A stretch of DNA of 16,135 nt from UBA11400 sp964550435 (GCA_964550435.1 CAZJZI010000051.1:1-16135); one strand, 5' to 3'. Numbered from the stretch's first letter, positions 6,981-13,949 are shown. A program made the numbers and translations. The notes: generated from the letters alone by a model not told the origin.

Positions 6981-8456
6981 TCACAGCGATTTAAGGAAGG
7001 TTTCTGCGGCAGTAAAATGCCCCTTCCGTTTGCCCGGATCCATCTTGTCGAGTGTCTTGAGCAACATGCCCAACCGTGGATTCTGACCAAAAAAATCGCG
7101 GTGTACATCCATGAAACGCCAGAAAAGTCCATCCCACGTAGCCTGCCAGTCACCTTTCGGGAAATCACTCATTTTCATGAGGTAATTACTGCCACTGATG
7201 TAAGGTTTGGTCGAGAAGATGCCTCCATCTGCGAATTGGCTCATTCCATAAACATTTGGGACCATGACCCAATCGTATGAATCGATAAATAGCTCCATAA
7301 ACCACTGGTAGACTGAATCGGGATCAAATTCGCACAATAGCATGAAGTTTCCGAGCACCATGAGCCGTTCGATGTGGTGTGCGTATCCGGTTTTGATCAC
7401 CTTTCGGATGGTGATGTCGATGGGGGCGATGCCGGTGGTGGCAGTCCAGAACGATTCTGGCACCGGACGCGTGAATCCCCAATAGTTTAGTGTTCTGGAT
7501 TCCACACCCCGAAGCCGGTACACTGCCCGGATGAACTCGCGCCACCCGATAATCTGGCGGATGAATCCTTCGAGTGAGTTGATCGGTACCTCATTGGTTT
7601 CGACAAAGCTAAGGGTTTCGTCGATGATCTGTTGAGGCGTGAGTAGACCGATGTTGAGCATTGGGGTGAGGACGCTGTGGTGCAATATGGACTCCGAATG
7701 CACGATGGCATCCTCGTAGGGACCGAAACCGGCGATGCGGTTGTGAAGGAAGTCACGAAGCCAGTCGAGTGCGAGCGAGTGGGTATGCGGATAAAGTAGA
7801 TGTTTGGGCGGTCCGCCGTAATGGTCTGCAAAGTGTGCCCTTGTGTACGCGAGCGCTTCGGTCACGTGCTCGTCAGGACTCGGAAACTGCACCACTGGTG
7901 GATTTTTTCCACGTGGATAGCGCTCACGGTTCTCAGCATCGAAGCTCCATTTTCCGCCCACAGGCTTGCTGTCGGAAGTGAGGAGTATACCTCGATGTTT
8001 GCGTTGGTGGATGTAGAAATCCGTCTGGAAGAACGTCTTGCGTGCACTGAAATATGCTTCGAGCTCAGCCGGACTGTTCAGAAACAAGGGTGAGGGCAGA
8101 ATAGTCAACGACAGTCCTGTGTCGGAGGCGGCACCGCGCAGGCGTCGGAGGACCCACTCGTCGTCGGGGTCGATCATGGTGAGGGACTCATAGCCTTCGT
8201 TTCGGCACCAGGATGCCAACGCCGAGGACTCGGAGCGGGGATCGCGCGCGTCGATGTAGTGAACCTGGCGTCCGGACGCGTAGAGGGTACTGTAGTACGC
8301 TTTCATACTGGCCCGATGCAGGGTGATTTTCTGGGTATGAAACCGAAATTGGGTGAAGAGCAGTGGTTCCTCGAGCAACAGAACGTGCTGGGGAAGGTCC
8401 GGGAGCTGGTCCAGAGCGAAGAGCTGGTGTGGCAGAATGATGCGTAGTTCAGGCAT
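6981..8456 (-). CDS. FeS-BCP family photolyase/cryptochrome lacking the iron-sulfur ligands
   Basis: 491 residues of the deoxyribodipyrimidine photolyase-related family (the FeS-BCP or bacterial (6-4) photolyase group typified by Agrobacterium PhrB). The N-terminal Rossmann domain opens MPELRIILPHQLFALDQLPD. The FAD-binding part has EGFIRQIIGWREFIR, TGYAHHIERLMVLGNF (His360-His361) and YDWVMVPNVYGMSQFADGG. Members of this family hold a 4Fe-4S cluster with four Cys, one about 16 residues before the HH pair and three in a motif like SDYCxxC...CPFN. Here the latter reads SDFPKGDWQATWDGLFW (430-446), and there is no Cys in the earlier position or anywhere after Cys375. The cluster is therefore almost certainly absent. 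Likely role: light-driven DNA repair or light sensing with FAD. It lies 108 bases downstream of the DUF2256 gene on the same strand. Confidence 0.93.
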   Translation of the reverse strand: MPELRIILPHQLFALDQLPDLPQHVLLLEEPLLFTQFRFHTQKITLHRASMKAYYSTLYASGRQVHYIDARDPRSESSALASWCRNEGYESLTMIDPDDEWVLRRLRGAASDTGLSLTILPSPLFLNSPAELEAYFSARKTFFQTDFYIHQRKHRGILLTSDSKPVGGKWSFDAENRERYPRGKNPPVVQFPSPDEHVTEALAYTRAHFADHYGGPPKHLLYPHTHSLALDWLRDFLHNRIAGFGPYEDAIVHSESILHHSVLTPMLNIGLLTPQQIIDETLSFVETNEVPINSLEGFIRQIIGWREFIRAVYRLRGVESRTLNYWGFTRPVPESFWTATTGIAPIDITIRKVIKTGYAHHIERLMVLGNFMLLCEFDPDSVYQWFMELFIDSYDWVMVPNVYGMSQFADGGIFSTKPYISGSNYLMKMSDFPKGDWQATWDGLFWRFMDVHRDFFGQNPRLGMLLKTLDKMDPGKRKGHFTAAETFLKSL

Positions 8457-8564
8457 GGGGAAATAGGGGAGTAGTATCAGTGATTAAGTATAGTGTATGT
8501 TTTATATCTCGGATTTAGAATGATTTCATTATTTAGTAACGCGTTTTAGTATCGCGCGGAATTA

Positions 8565-8729
8565 TCAAACAGACGATTTGATCGTTGATCCAGCCCGGGA
8601 ATTCCGACTACCGCGACAGCGCTCGGAGCAGTATTTCACTTCGTGCCAGACGCTGGCCCACTTTTTGCGCCAGGCGAACGGTCGTCCGCACACGGCACAT
8701 ATCTTTTCGGGGAGATGTTGCTTTTTCAT
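8565..8729 (-). CDS. DUF2256 small zinc-ribbon-like protein
   Basis: A 54-residue gene below usual ORF length cutoffs. It starts MKKQHLPEKICAVCGRPFAW and goes on with RKKWASVWHEVKYCSERCR, the full DUF2256 signature: CxxCGRPFxWRKKW and VKYCSERCR, whose four Cys (11, 14, 34, 38) probably bind zinc. A short polar tail follows. Its ATG overlaps the stop of the upstream cryptochrome gene as ATGA, so translation is very probably coupled. DUF2256 genes are commonly found beside photolyase/cryptochrome genes; the molecular role is unknown. Confidence 0.93.
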   Translation of the reverse strand: MKKQHLPEKICAVCGRPFAWRKKWASVWHEVKYCSERCRGSRNSRAGSTIKSSV

Positions 8730-10222
8730 GGCTGGGAGTCGGTTTTCTTGCGGCGAGTGTGCACGCGCAGGATGCGTTGGCTTTCGTCTCGGACCGTGGC
8801 GTTGGCACGGTGTCCCCAGATTTTGGCGCGTGCTGTGCGCCCGGCCTCGGCGAGTTCAATGACGGGCAACGGATAGTCGCGGCCGTGAGCGAAGCCGAGG
8901 GACTCCTGCTCGATAGGGGTGATGGTCCACGGCTCGTGAACGTAGGCGGTCGGGAGTGACGCAAGTTCGGGCACCCATTTTCGGATGAAAACGCCGTCGG
9001 GGTCGTTGTCGGTCGACTGCTTCACCGGATTATACATCCGAATCGTGTTTACGCCCGTGGTTCCGGCCTGCATCTGAAACTGCGGATAGTGAATCCCGGG
9101 TTCATAATCCAGAAACAATTGCGCCAGATGATACACCCCGTTTCGCCAGTCATGATCCAGATGGTGACACAGAAACGAGACCAACATCGCCCTCATCCGG
9201 AAGTTTATCCATCCCGTGGCTTGCAAACACCTCATACACGCATCAACCATCGGAAATCCGGTGCAACCCTGTTTCCAGGCTTCGAGCAACTCAGGATTAT
9301 TTCTACGCTCCAGCGATTCATATCCACGATTGATACACGTGTGCTCATATTCGCATTCCACCTCGAACTTCTGGATGAAATGGTCCCGCCATTTGACCCG
9401 AGTCAACGCCGCCTGATGTGCCCGCTTGCGCGTGTCTGTGTTAGGATGCCCCTTGATAAACTGATATACCTGCTTCACGCTCAGATTTCCCCAGGCCAAA
9501 TATGGCGAAATGCGCATGCACGAGCGCCGACTCTCCTCCGGACGCGAAATGAACTTCACGTAATCTTTCCCACGCTCATGGGCAAAACTTCTGAGATACT
9601 CATGCGCTTTTGACTCTCCCGCAGGTTGAAATCGATCCGAATACCCCGAAATCTGGTCTATAAATGCCTCCGGATGGCAAAAATGACCCAAATCGACCAA
9701 GATTTCGGCATGTTGAAGGTGTTTGAATGAATTTTGCACCTGAGGAGCATGCATCGTAGCGAACCAGTGTTTGTCCCAGTTATCTCGATTTTTGATACCC
9801 CGCTTCACTCCATCTCGCTGAAATTCAGTCCATTTGATGGCACGGGATTCCAGAAATTGTGCTACAACCTTGTCCCGATTCCAGGTAATCTGCGTCCCGG
9901 ACTCCTGATAACTGAACACATGTTTTATGTCGAACCGCGACGATAGTTCTGAAAATACATCCAATGCTTCTCCATAGAGCATCATAACCGAGCCGTTCGA
10001 GTTCGATTTCAGCGTAGCGTTCATGTCCTGAATCGAGTGGTAGACAAATTGCAGATGTCGGTCGGAAGTGTCAGGATGCGATATGAGCGAAGGCTCGAAA
10101 AGATACAAGGCCAGATAGGGGACGCCCTCTGCTTCGGCGGCAGCAAATGCAGCATGGTCACGTGTACGGAGATCGCGTTTTAGCCAGACAATGTTCAATG
10201 GTGATGGAAAGGTTTTGCTCAT
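8726..10222 (-). CDS. Cryptochrome/deoxyribodipyrimidine photolyase family protein
   Basis: 498 residues. An N-terminal antenna-type domain (about 8-130) begins LNIVWLKRDLRTRDHAAF, followed by an all-helical FAD domain (about 210-480) with RISPYLAWGNLSVKQVY, GCTGFPMVDACMRCLQATGWINFRMRAML and the tail RMYNPVKQSTDNDPDGVFIRKWVPEL. This places it in the photolyase/cryptochrome superfamily. The segment that in class I photolyases reads NNGGWQW next to the flavin is here IHYPQFQ (377-383), so it belongs to a separate clade. Whether it repairs CPDs, repairs (6-4) lesions or only senses light cannot be told from sequence reading. It is first in the series cryptochrome, DUF2256, FeS-BCP-like protein, and its stop overlaps the DUF2256 start. 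The C-terminus is basic (HTRRKK). Confidence 0.94.
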   Translation of the reverse strand: MSKTFPSPLNIVWLKRDLRTRDHAAFAAAEAEGVPYLALYLFEPSLISHPDTSDRHLQFVYHSIQDMNATLKSNSNGSVMMLYGEALDVFSELSSRFDIKHVFSYQESGTQITWNRDKVVAQFLESRAIKWTEFQRDGVKRGIKNRDNWDKHWFATMHAPQVQNSFKHLQHAEILVDLGHFCHPEAFIDQISGYSDRFQPAGESKAHEYLRSFAHERGKDYVKFISRPEESRRSCMRISPYLAWGNLSVKQVYQFIKGHPNTDTRKRAHQAALTRVKWRDHFIQKFEVECEYEHTCINRGYESLERRNNPELLEAWKQGCTGFPMVDACMRCLQATGWINFRMRAMLVSFLCHHLDHDWRNGVYHLAQLFLDYEPGIHYPQFQMQAGTTGVNTIRMYNPVKQSTDNDPDGVFIRKWVPELASLPTAYVHEPWTITPIEQESLGFAHGRDYPLPVIELAEAGRTARAKIWGHRANATVRDESQRILRVHTRRKKTDSQP

Positions 10223-10397
10223 GCGATTTTAACAAACACCTCAAGCGGATATTCCGTTCTGAAAATTGCTGCTGGTTGTCAAGTGATGTAAAATGTCGTT
10301 GTATGAACTAGGGGAATTCGTGTTGGCGCGGGTGATAAATTCATAGCCCGGCGGGATAATCTGACCGGTAATGAACCCAAGACCAAAAAGAACTCAT

Positions 10398-11258
10398 ATG
10401 AAATCAATCTTAGTGTTAATGATGATGCTTGTTGTGGCGACTTCCGCGGTTGCCCAGCCCGAAATACCGTTAGAGCAGTGGACCGGCAAGAAAATCCTGC
10501 TGGTCGGCGCACACCCAGATGACGATGCCGGCCGACATGGAACCCTTTCGATGCTTCAGGAAAATGGTAACGAAGTTTACATTATGCTGCTTACTGCAGG
10601 AAACGTTGGTACACGTGACCGCGACATGACTCGTCAGCGGCTTGAAAAAATCCGTCGTCATGAGCAACTCAATGCTATGGCTGCAATTGGGATCCCTGCC
10701 GAGAATTATACTAACTTAGGGTATACTGATGGTATGATTGAGTTTGCCAATTATGAAGATGTGATACGTCGCATGGTATGGTGGTATCGGAAAATACAAC
10801 CAGATGTTATTATAGCTTTCGAGCCTGGTTATCGATACACACGCTGGCACAAAACCGATCATCGAATGGCCGCTACAGCCGCTGTTGATGCTGCCCGTGC
10901 TGCAGAATGGCATCTCGTATTTCCAGATCAGGTCATTCAGGAGGGACTTGAACCGGTAAGCATCAATGAATATCTGTTTTGGGGTTCTGAAGGCGACAAT
11001 GTGACCGTTGACATCACCAAGTATATGCCACGCAAAGTGCAGTCCCGCATGGCCTATCTGAGTCAGTTTAGTCAAACTGGTCGTGAGAACTACCCTGGCG
11101 ACTCCGAAGACTACTTCATGACCCTCGACGACATGCCAGCTGAAGAACGAGCCGCCTACATCAAGCGCTTCACCGACAGTACGGGTCCAACGGAGACCTT
11201 CAGATATTATCGCGGCGCTCCCGATGGGGTCGGTAATGGTCCGGCGCTAGGGAATTAA
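10398..11258 (+). CDS. Secreted PIG-L family deacetylase
   Basis: 286 residues from the ATG at 10398. A longer frame from 10371 adds nine residues before what is clearly a signal peptide (MKSILVLMMMLVVATSAVAQ, cleavage likely after AVA), so the internal start is preferred. The zinc site of the LmbE/PIG-L fold is visible as VGAHPDDD (His39, Asp41, Asp42) and WHKTDH (His151, Asp154, His155). Family members hydrolyse N-acetyl groups from sugars and related compounds; with a signal peptide it should work in the periplasm or outside. The substrate is unknown. It is transcribed away from the cryptochrome gene and is followed by hairpins and a terminator, so it is probably a single-gene unit. Confidence 0.9.
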   Translation: MKSILVLMMMLVVATSAVAQPEIPLEQWTGKKILLVGAHPDDDAGRHGTLSMLQENGNEVYIMLLTAGNVGTRDRDMTRQRLEKIRRHEQLNAMAAIGIPAENYTNLGYTDGMIEFANYEDVIRRMVWWYRKIQPDVIIAFEPGYRYTRWHKTDHRMAATAAVDAARAAEWHLVFPDQVIQEGLEPVSINEYLFWGSEGDNVTVDITKYMPRKVQSRMAYLSQFSQTGRENYPGDSEDYFMTLDDMPAEERAAYIKRFTDSTGPTETFRYYRGAPDGVGNGPALGN

Positions 11259-11263
11259 GAAGT

Positions 11264-11293
11264 TTGCAATTTGAAACCCGAACTTTCAAATTG
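11264..11293 (+). repeat. Hairpin repeat unit 1
   Basis: CAATTTGAAA at 11267-11276 and TTTCAAATTG at 11284-11293 form a perfect 10-base stem with a 7-base loop. The unit is a near copy of 11315-11345 (TTGCAATtTGAAACcCgAACtTTCA against TTGCAATcTGAAACtCaAACgTTCA). It has no T-run, so it is a repeat or stabilising hairpin rather than a terminator. Confidence 0.65.
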
Positions 11294-11308
11294 ACTGAAA
11301 ATCGATCC

Positions 11309-11355
11309 AAAACCTTGCAATCTGAAACTCAAACGTTCATGATTGCAAGGTTTTT
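11309..11355 (+). terminator. Rho-independent terminator after the PIG-L gene
   Basis: AAAACCTTGCAATC (11309-11322) pairs over 14 bases with GATTGCAAGGTTTT (11341-11354), with an 18-base loop, and runs into TTTTT. The flanking A and T runs make it work in both directions. Its loop and stem contain hairpin repeat unit 2 (11315-11345). Confidence 0.85.
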
Positions 11356-11411
11356 ATGTTTGGGAAGTATACGAGGTCGAAAATCAAACATGTCGATTTT
11401 CTGGGAACAAA

Positions 11412-11449
11412 AAAAAGCCTTACAGAACGTTAATTCTGCAAGGCTTTTT
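11412..11449 (-). terminator. Strong bidirectional terminator, probably of the target tRNA
   Basis: AAAAAGCCTT, A, CAGAA, loop CGTTAA, TTCTG, C, AAGGCTTTTT: a 15-pair stem with one mismatch, flanked by A8 and T5. On the minus strand it follows 1-2 bases after the tRNA-like 3' end at 11473-11451, exactly where a tRNA gene's terminator would sit. Confidence 0.88.
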
Positions 11450-11450
11450 A

Positions 11451-11473
11451 CGTGGGCTGTGAGGGGCTCGAAC
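11451..11473 (-). other. tRNA 3'-end fragment, putative attachment site (att)
   Basis: Read on the minus strand this is GTTCGAGC (T-loop), CCCTC (3' half of T-stem), ACAGCCC (acceptor strand), discriminator A, then CG. That is the exact layout of the last ~23 bases of a tRNA, but the bases before it do not form the 5' half of the T-stem, so the tRNA is cut at the T-loop. Such fragments mark where an integrase has inserted an element into a tRNA 3' end. A broken tyrosine integrase gene begins 155 bases away and base composition drops here. The parent tRNA would begin GGGCTGT; its identity is not visible. Confidence 0.75.
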
Positions 11474-11573
11474 ATATGTAGAATGACTCATAATATTGCT
11501 TCACTAATGTGCCTTAATATAACTATATAAGCATATTACGTAAATAATTAGAGCAATTCAAAGCAATGTAATG

Positions 11574-11581
11574 TATATTTG
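11574..11581 (+). promoter_or_regulatory. TATATTTG -7 promoter box for the integrase
   Basis: An exact match to the Bacteroidota TAnnTTTG box, 47 bases before the integrase ATG and immediately in front of a 20-base palindrome. A -33 TTG at the expected distance is not evident. Confidence 0.5.
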
Positions 11582-11583
11582 GT

Positions 11584-11603
11584 TGGTACCAATATTGGTA
11601 CCA
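11584..11603. promoter_or_regulatory. Perfect 20-base palindrome, likely operator of the integrase gene
   Basis: TGGTACCAATATTGGTACCA is its own reverse complement, and each half contains the smaller palindrome TGGTACCA, so it is also a tandem repeat with an 11-12 base step. It covers the expected transcription start after the TATATTTG box and ends 25 bases before the integrase ATG. It could bind a dimeric repressor such as the element's HTH protein, or serve as an integrase/excisionase arm site. Confidence 0.6.
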
Positions 11604-11628
11604 TTAATTACTTACTGATACATACATT

Positions 11629-12189
11629 ATGCAGGATTTTCATTTTAAACTTTATCTGATTCAGAGGAAAAAAAAGGTCAACGGTGAAATACCAGTTTAT
11701 CTTCGAATTACACAACAAGGGAAGTACCGATATCTTTCCACAGGGATAGCAATTGAAGAAAAATTCTGGAACCCACAAAATGATACCGTTCGAAAGAGTC
11801 ATCCTCGCTATAAATTTTTAAATCAACAATTAGAAGAATCGATACATTTAGCAAAACTATCAGCTTCTAAATTAACTACGGATGAAAAAACAATTGCCGG
11901 TTTTAAAAAAGCTGTAATGACAAAATACACAGAGGAAGCTGAGGATTTTTTTACTTACGCTGTATCTTATTTGAAAAAAATGGATCATGAAGAACAGTAC
12001 TGGGAATGGAAACACACCAAGGTAACGCTTAAAAAGTTTCAAGAATTTGTCGGTGCTGATACTATTCCATTTTCTGATATCACAACAACTAAGCTAGAGG
12101 CGTTTAAGGTTTTTCTAAGTCAAGAATATGGCAAAATTAAAAAAACTATAAAAAAACAGTTTAAAAGATTAATGAGAATAATTAAATAA
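11629..12189 (+). CDS. Tyrosine integrase, N-terminal part (gene broken by stop codons)
   Basis: 186 residues. The first ~75 (FHFKLYLIQRKKKVNGEIPV onward, then YRYLSTGIAIEEKFWN) form the Arm-DNA-binding domain typical of Bacteroidota integrases. Residues about 105-186 (FFTYAVSYLKKM, TLKKFQEFV, TTTKLEAFKVFLSQ) are the SAM-like core-binding domain. The frame ends at TAA 12187-12189 inside the last core-binding helix. The catalytic domain continues in the same frame at 12235. An intact gene would give about 405 residues. By itself this part could bind att DNA but not cut it. Confidence 0.88.
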   Translation: MQDFHFKLYLIQRKKKVNGEIPVYLRITQQGKYRYLSTGIAIEEKFWNPQNDTVRKSHPRYKFLNQQLEESIHLAKLSASKLTTDEKTIAGFKKAVMTKYTEEAEDFFTYAVSYLKKMDHEEQYWEWKHTKVTLKKFQEFVGADTIPFSDITTTKLEAFKVFLSQEYGKIKKTIKKQFKRLMRIIK

Positions 12190-12216
12190 GAAATAAAAGA
12201 AGGTAAAATAAAATAA
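12187..12216 (+). other. Two in-frame TAA codons inside the integrase gene
   Basis: In the frame set at 11629 the linker reads IIK, stop (12187-12189), EIKEGKIK, stop (12214-12216), NPFNNF, then MSIKSEKSTVDRL. EIKEGKIK and NPFNNF are the residues expected in an intact Bacteroidota integrase at this spot, so the gene is colinear with only two codons changed. The surroundings are A-rich with three TAAAA units at 12204-12218. Confidence 0.85.
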
Positions 12217-12234
12217 AATCCTTTTAACAACTTT

Positions 12235-12846
12235 ATGAGTATTAAAAGTGAAAAATCAACGGTTGATCGATTATCTATTCATCAAATCAAGTTGATTGAA
12301 AATCTGCAATTGGAGCCAATTTCATGGCTTGGCATAGCTCGAGATACCTTTCTGTTTTCCTTTTACAATGCCGGTATCCGATTTGGCGATCTTGCACGAT
12401 TAAGATGGAGTCATGTTATTGATGGAAGGTTAAAGTATAAGATGAGCAAAACGGGTACAGGGAAAAATATAATGTTACTAGCCCCAGCCAAAGAGATTCT
12501 GGAAAAGTTTAAGAGTGATAATAAAGCTAAAGATTCGTTCATTTTCCCACTACTAAATGCAACTTATTTAAATGCAAAAGAATCAGTTATAAAACGAAAA
12601 ATTTCTTCGATGAACGTAATTGTAAATAAAAATTTGAAGAAAATTGCCAAACTGACTGGTATTGAAGAGAACATTGCATTTCATATTGCCAGGCATTCAT
12701 TTGCAGATTATGCACGTTCCATGAACATGAACTTATATGATATATCTAAAGCATTGGGACATTCTGATATTGTTATAACACAACGATATCTGAAAAGTTT
12801 TGATGAAACTAGTTTGGATGAAAGCATGAAAAAACTCTTCGAGTAG
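12235..12846 (+). CDS. Tyrosine integrase, catalytic part (gene broken by stop codons)
   Basis: 203 residues counted from the first ATG after the second stop; in an intact gene this Met would be internal. The catalytic set is complete: Arg49 in NAGIRFGDLARLRW, Lys72 in KMSKTGTGK, His150 and Arg153 in HIARHSFADYA, His176 in LGHSDI, and the nucleophile Tyr185 in TQRYL. There is no clear ribosome binding site before the ATG, so separate translation would be weak unless coupled. Either this is a recently inactivated integrase or a two-chain one; inactivation is simpler. Confidence 0.88.
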   Translation: MSIKSEKSTVDRLSIHQIKLIENLQLEPISWLGIARDTFLFSFYNAGIRFGDLARLRWSHVIDGRLKYKMSKTGTGKNIMLLAPAKEILEKFKSDNKAKDSFIFPLLNATYLNAKESVIKRKISSMNVIVNKNLKKIAKLTGIEENIAFHIARHSFADYARSMNMNLYDISKALGHSDIVITQRYLKSFDETSLDESMKKLFE

Positions 12847-12887
12847 CAACAGTTTAAAAAGTTAATAGTTTACAACTTAATAAAATC

Positions 12888-13949
12888 ATGAGTAATAGTA
12901 CTGAAATAGATGATTTACTAAAAAACGTCCCTGATAATCTAGAAGAAGAATTATTGGCATTGGGTATGGAATATTCACTTGTAGGAAATGGCGGTTCATC
13001 ATTTTTAGTTCCAGACCTAATCTTCTTCAAAAACATTTATAGTATTGATTGGAATCTATTACTAAGTCCACAGCCATATTTAGAATATCAGCCAAATGGT
13101 CGAGGTGAAAAGTTCCCATTAATACATTCTGTCATTAATTATCAGGCATATATTCGTGATAGTAACAACAATCATGAAGATGAGCTTAAAATGAAGTATA
13201 AAAAGCTCCTTCTCAAATACAAACTTACAGAAAAAGAACTTACAATAGACAAACTTTCTCATGTTCATAATTTACAAAGTGAGTTATTAAATGGTATAAA
13301 CACATTAATAGAAGAACTTGAATCAGTAGACTTAAGAATTATCGGTGTATTAAAAGTTTTTTATACTGAAAAAAGAAAATCTTTAGTGGTAAAAGCAGAT
13401 TCAGAAAGTATAATATTTGACTCTGAATTAATAAACTTTGAGAAATCTTCCTCAATTAAGATTCTAGAGCATCAAATACACGAAATATTCAAATATTCTA
13501 GAAATGCTTTTGACTTTGTGAATATCGATTCGAACATGTTATATCAATTGAATAACATTATTAAAGAAGCACATTGCGTTAATCACTCTCTAATTAACGG
13601 TTTGCAATCTTTAATTGACAAGAAAAGACCATTGATTCAGAAATTATCTCCTTTGTATGATGATTTGATTAGCATTTCCATAGTATTGTTTAAGCATTTC
13701 AAAAATATTTCACTATACGATGATGTAATCGACCAAATAGAGAAAATTGGGATTTATAGTAAAGAAGATTTTTCAAAAAATAAATATTGGGAAACAGCAA
13801 AGTTAATTTATGATAAAGGGTTACCATGGTCCAAAACTTATGATTTTATTAAAAGTGAAATGCGTAGGCTTGACTTGGACTTACGACACAACAATTTTGA
13901 TTCTTTCAATACTGCAAGAAAAAAAAGAGTGTTTAAAAAAAAGGGCTAG
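12888..13949 (+). CDS. Unrecognised 353-residue element protein
   Basis: I do not recognise a family. The protein is cytoplasmic by appearance: no signal peptide and no membrane segment. Residues about 1-90 are mixed with aromatic motifs (SFLVPDLIFFKNIYSIDWNLLL, PQPYLEYQPNGRG). About 95-150 is charged and helical, probably a coiled coil (ELKMKYKKLLLKYKLTEKEL). The middle, to about 295, is mostly helical. The last ~55 residues look like a separate small module (WETAKLIYDKGLPWSKTYDF, then RRLDLDLRHNNFDSFNTA) ending in a very basic tail, RKKRVFKKKG, which suggests nucleic acid binding. Codon use is AT-rich like the rest of the element. It lies 41 bases after the integrase and ahead of the HTH gene, a place often used for cargo or element-specific regulators. 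Confidence 0.8.
   Translation: MSNSTEIDDLLKNVPDNLEEELLALGMEYSLVGNGGSSFLVPDLIFFKNIYSIDWNLLLSPQPYLEYQPNGRGEKFPLIHSVINYQAYIRDSNNNHEDELKMKYKKLLLKYKLTEKELTIDKLSHVHNLQSELLNGINTLIEELESVDLRIIGVLKVFYTEKRKSLVVKADSESIIFDSELINFEKSSSIKILEHQIHEIFKYSRNAFDFVNIDSNMLYQLNNIIKEAHCVNHSLINGLQSLIDKKRPLIQKLSPLYDDLISISIVLFKHFKNISLYDDVIDQIEKIGIYSKEDFSKNKYWETAKLIYDKGLPWSKTYDFIKSEMRRLDLDLRHNNFDSFNTARKKRVFKKKG

Noticed and set aside
8578..8964. Overlapping plus- and minus-strand frames around the photolyase/DUF2256 junction
   Set aside because: They compete with the DUF2256 gene and the cryptochrome C-terminus, both of which have strong family signatures.
11264..11530. 88-codon plus-strand frame after the PIG-L gene
   Set aside because: It runs through two strong hairpins/terminators and the tRNA fragment, has no ribosome binding site, and its residues resemble no protein.
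11584..11603. CRISPR-like or satellite repeat reading of the TGGTACCA pair
   Set aside because: Only two copies with no spacers; the palindrome next to a promoter box is better explained as an operator.
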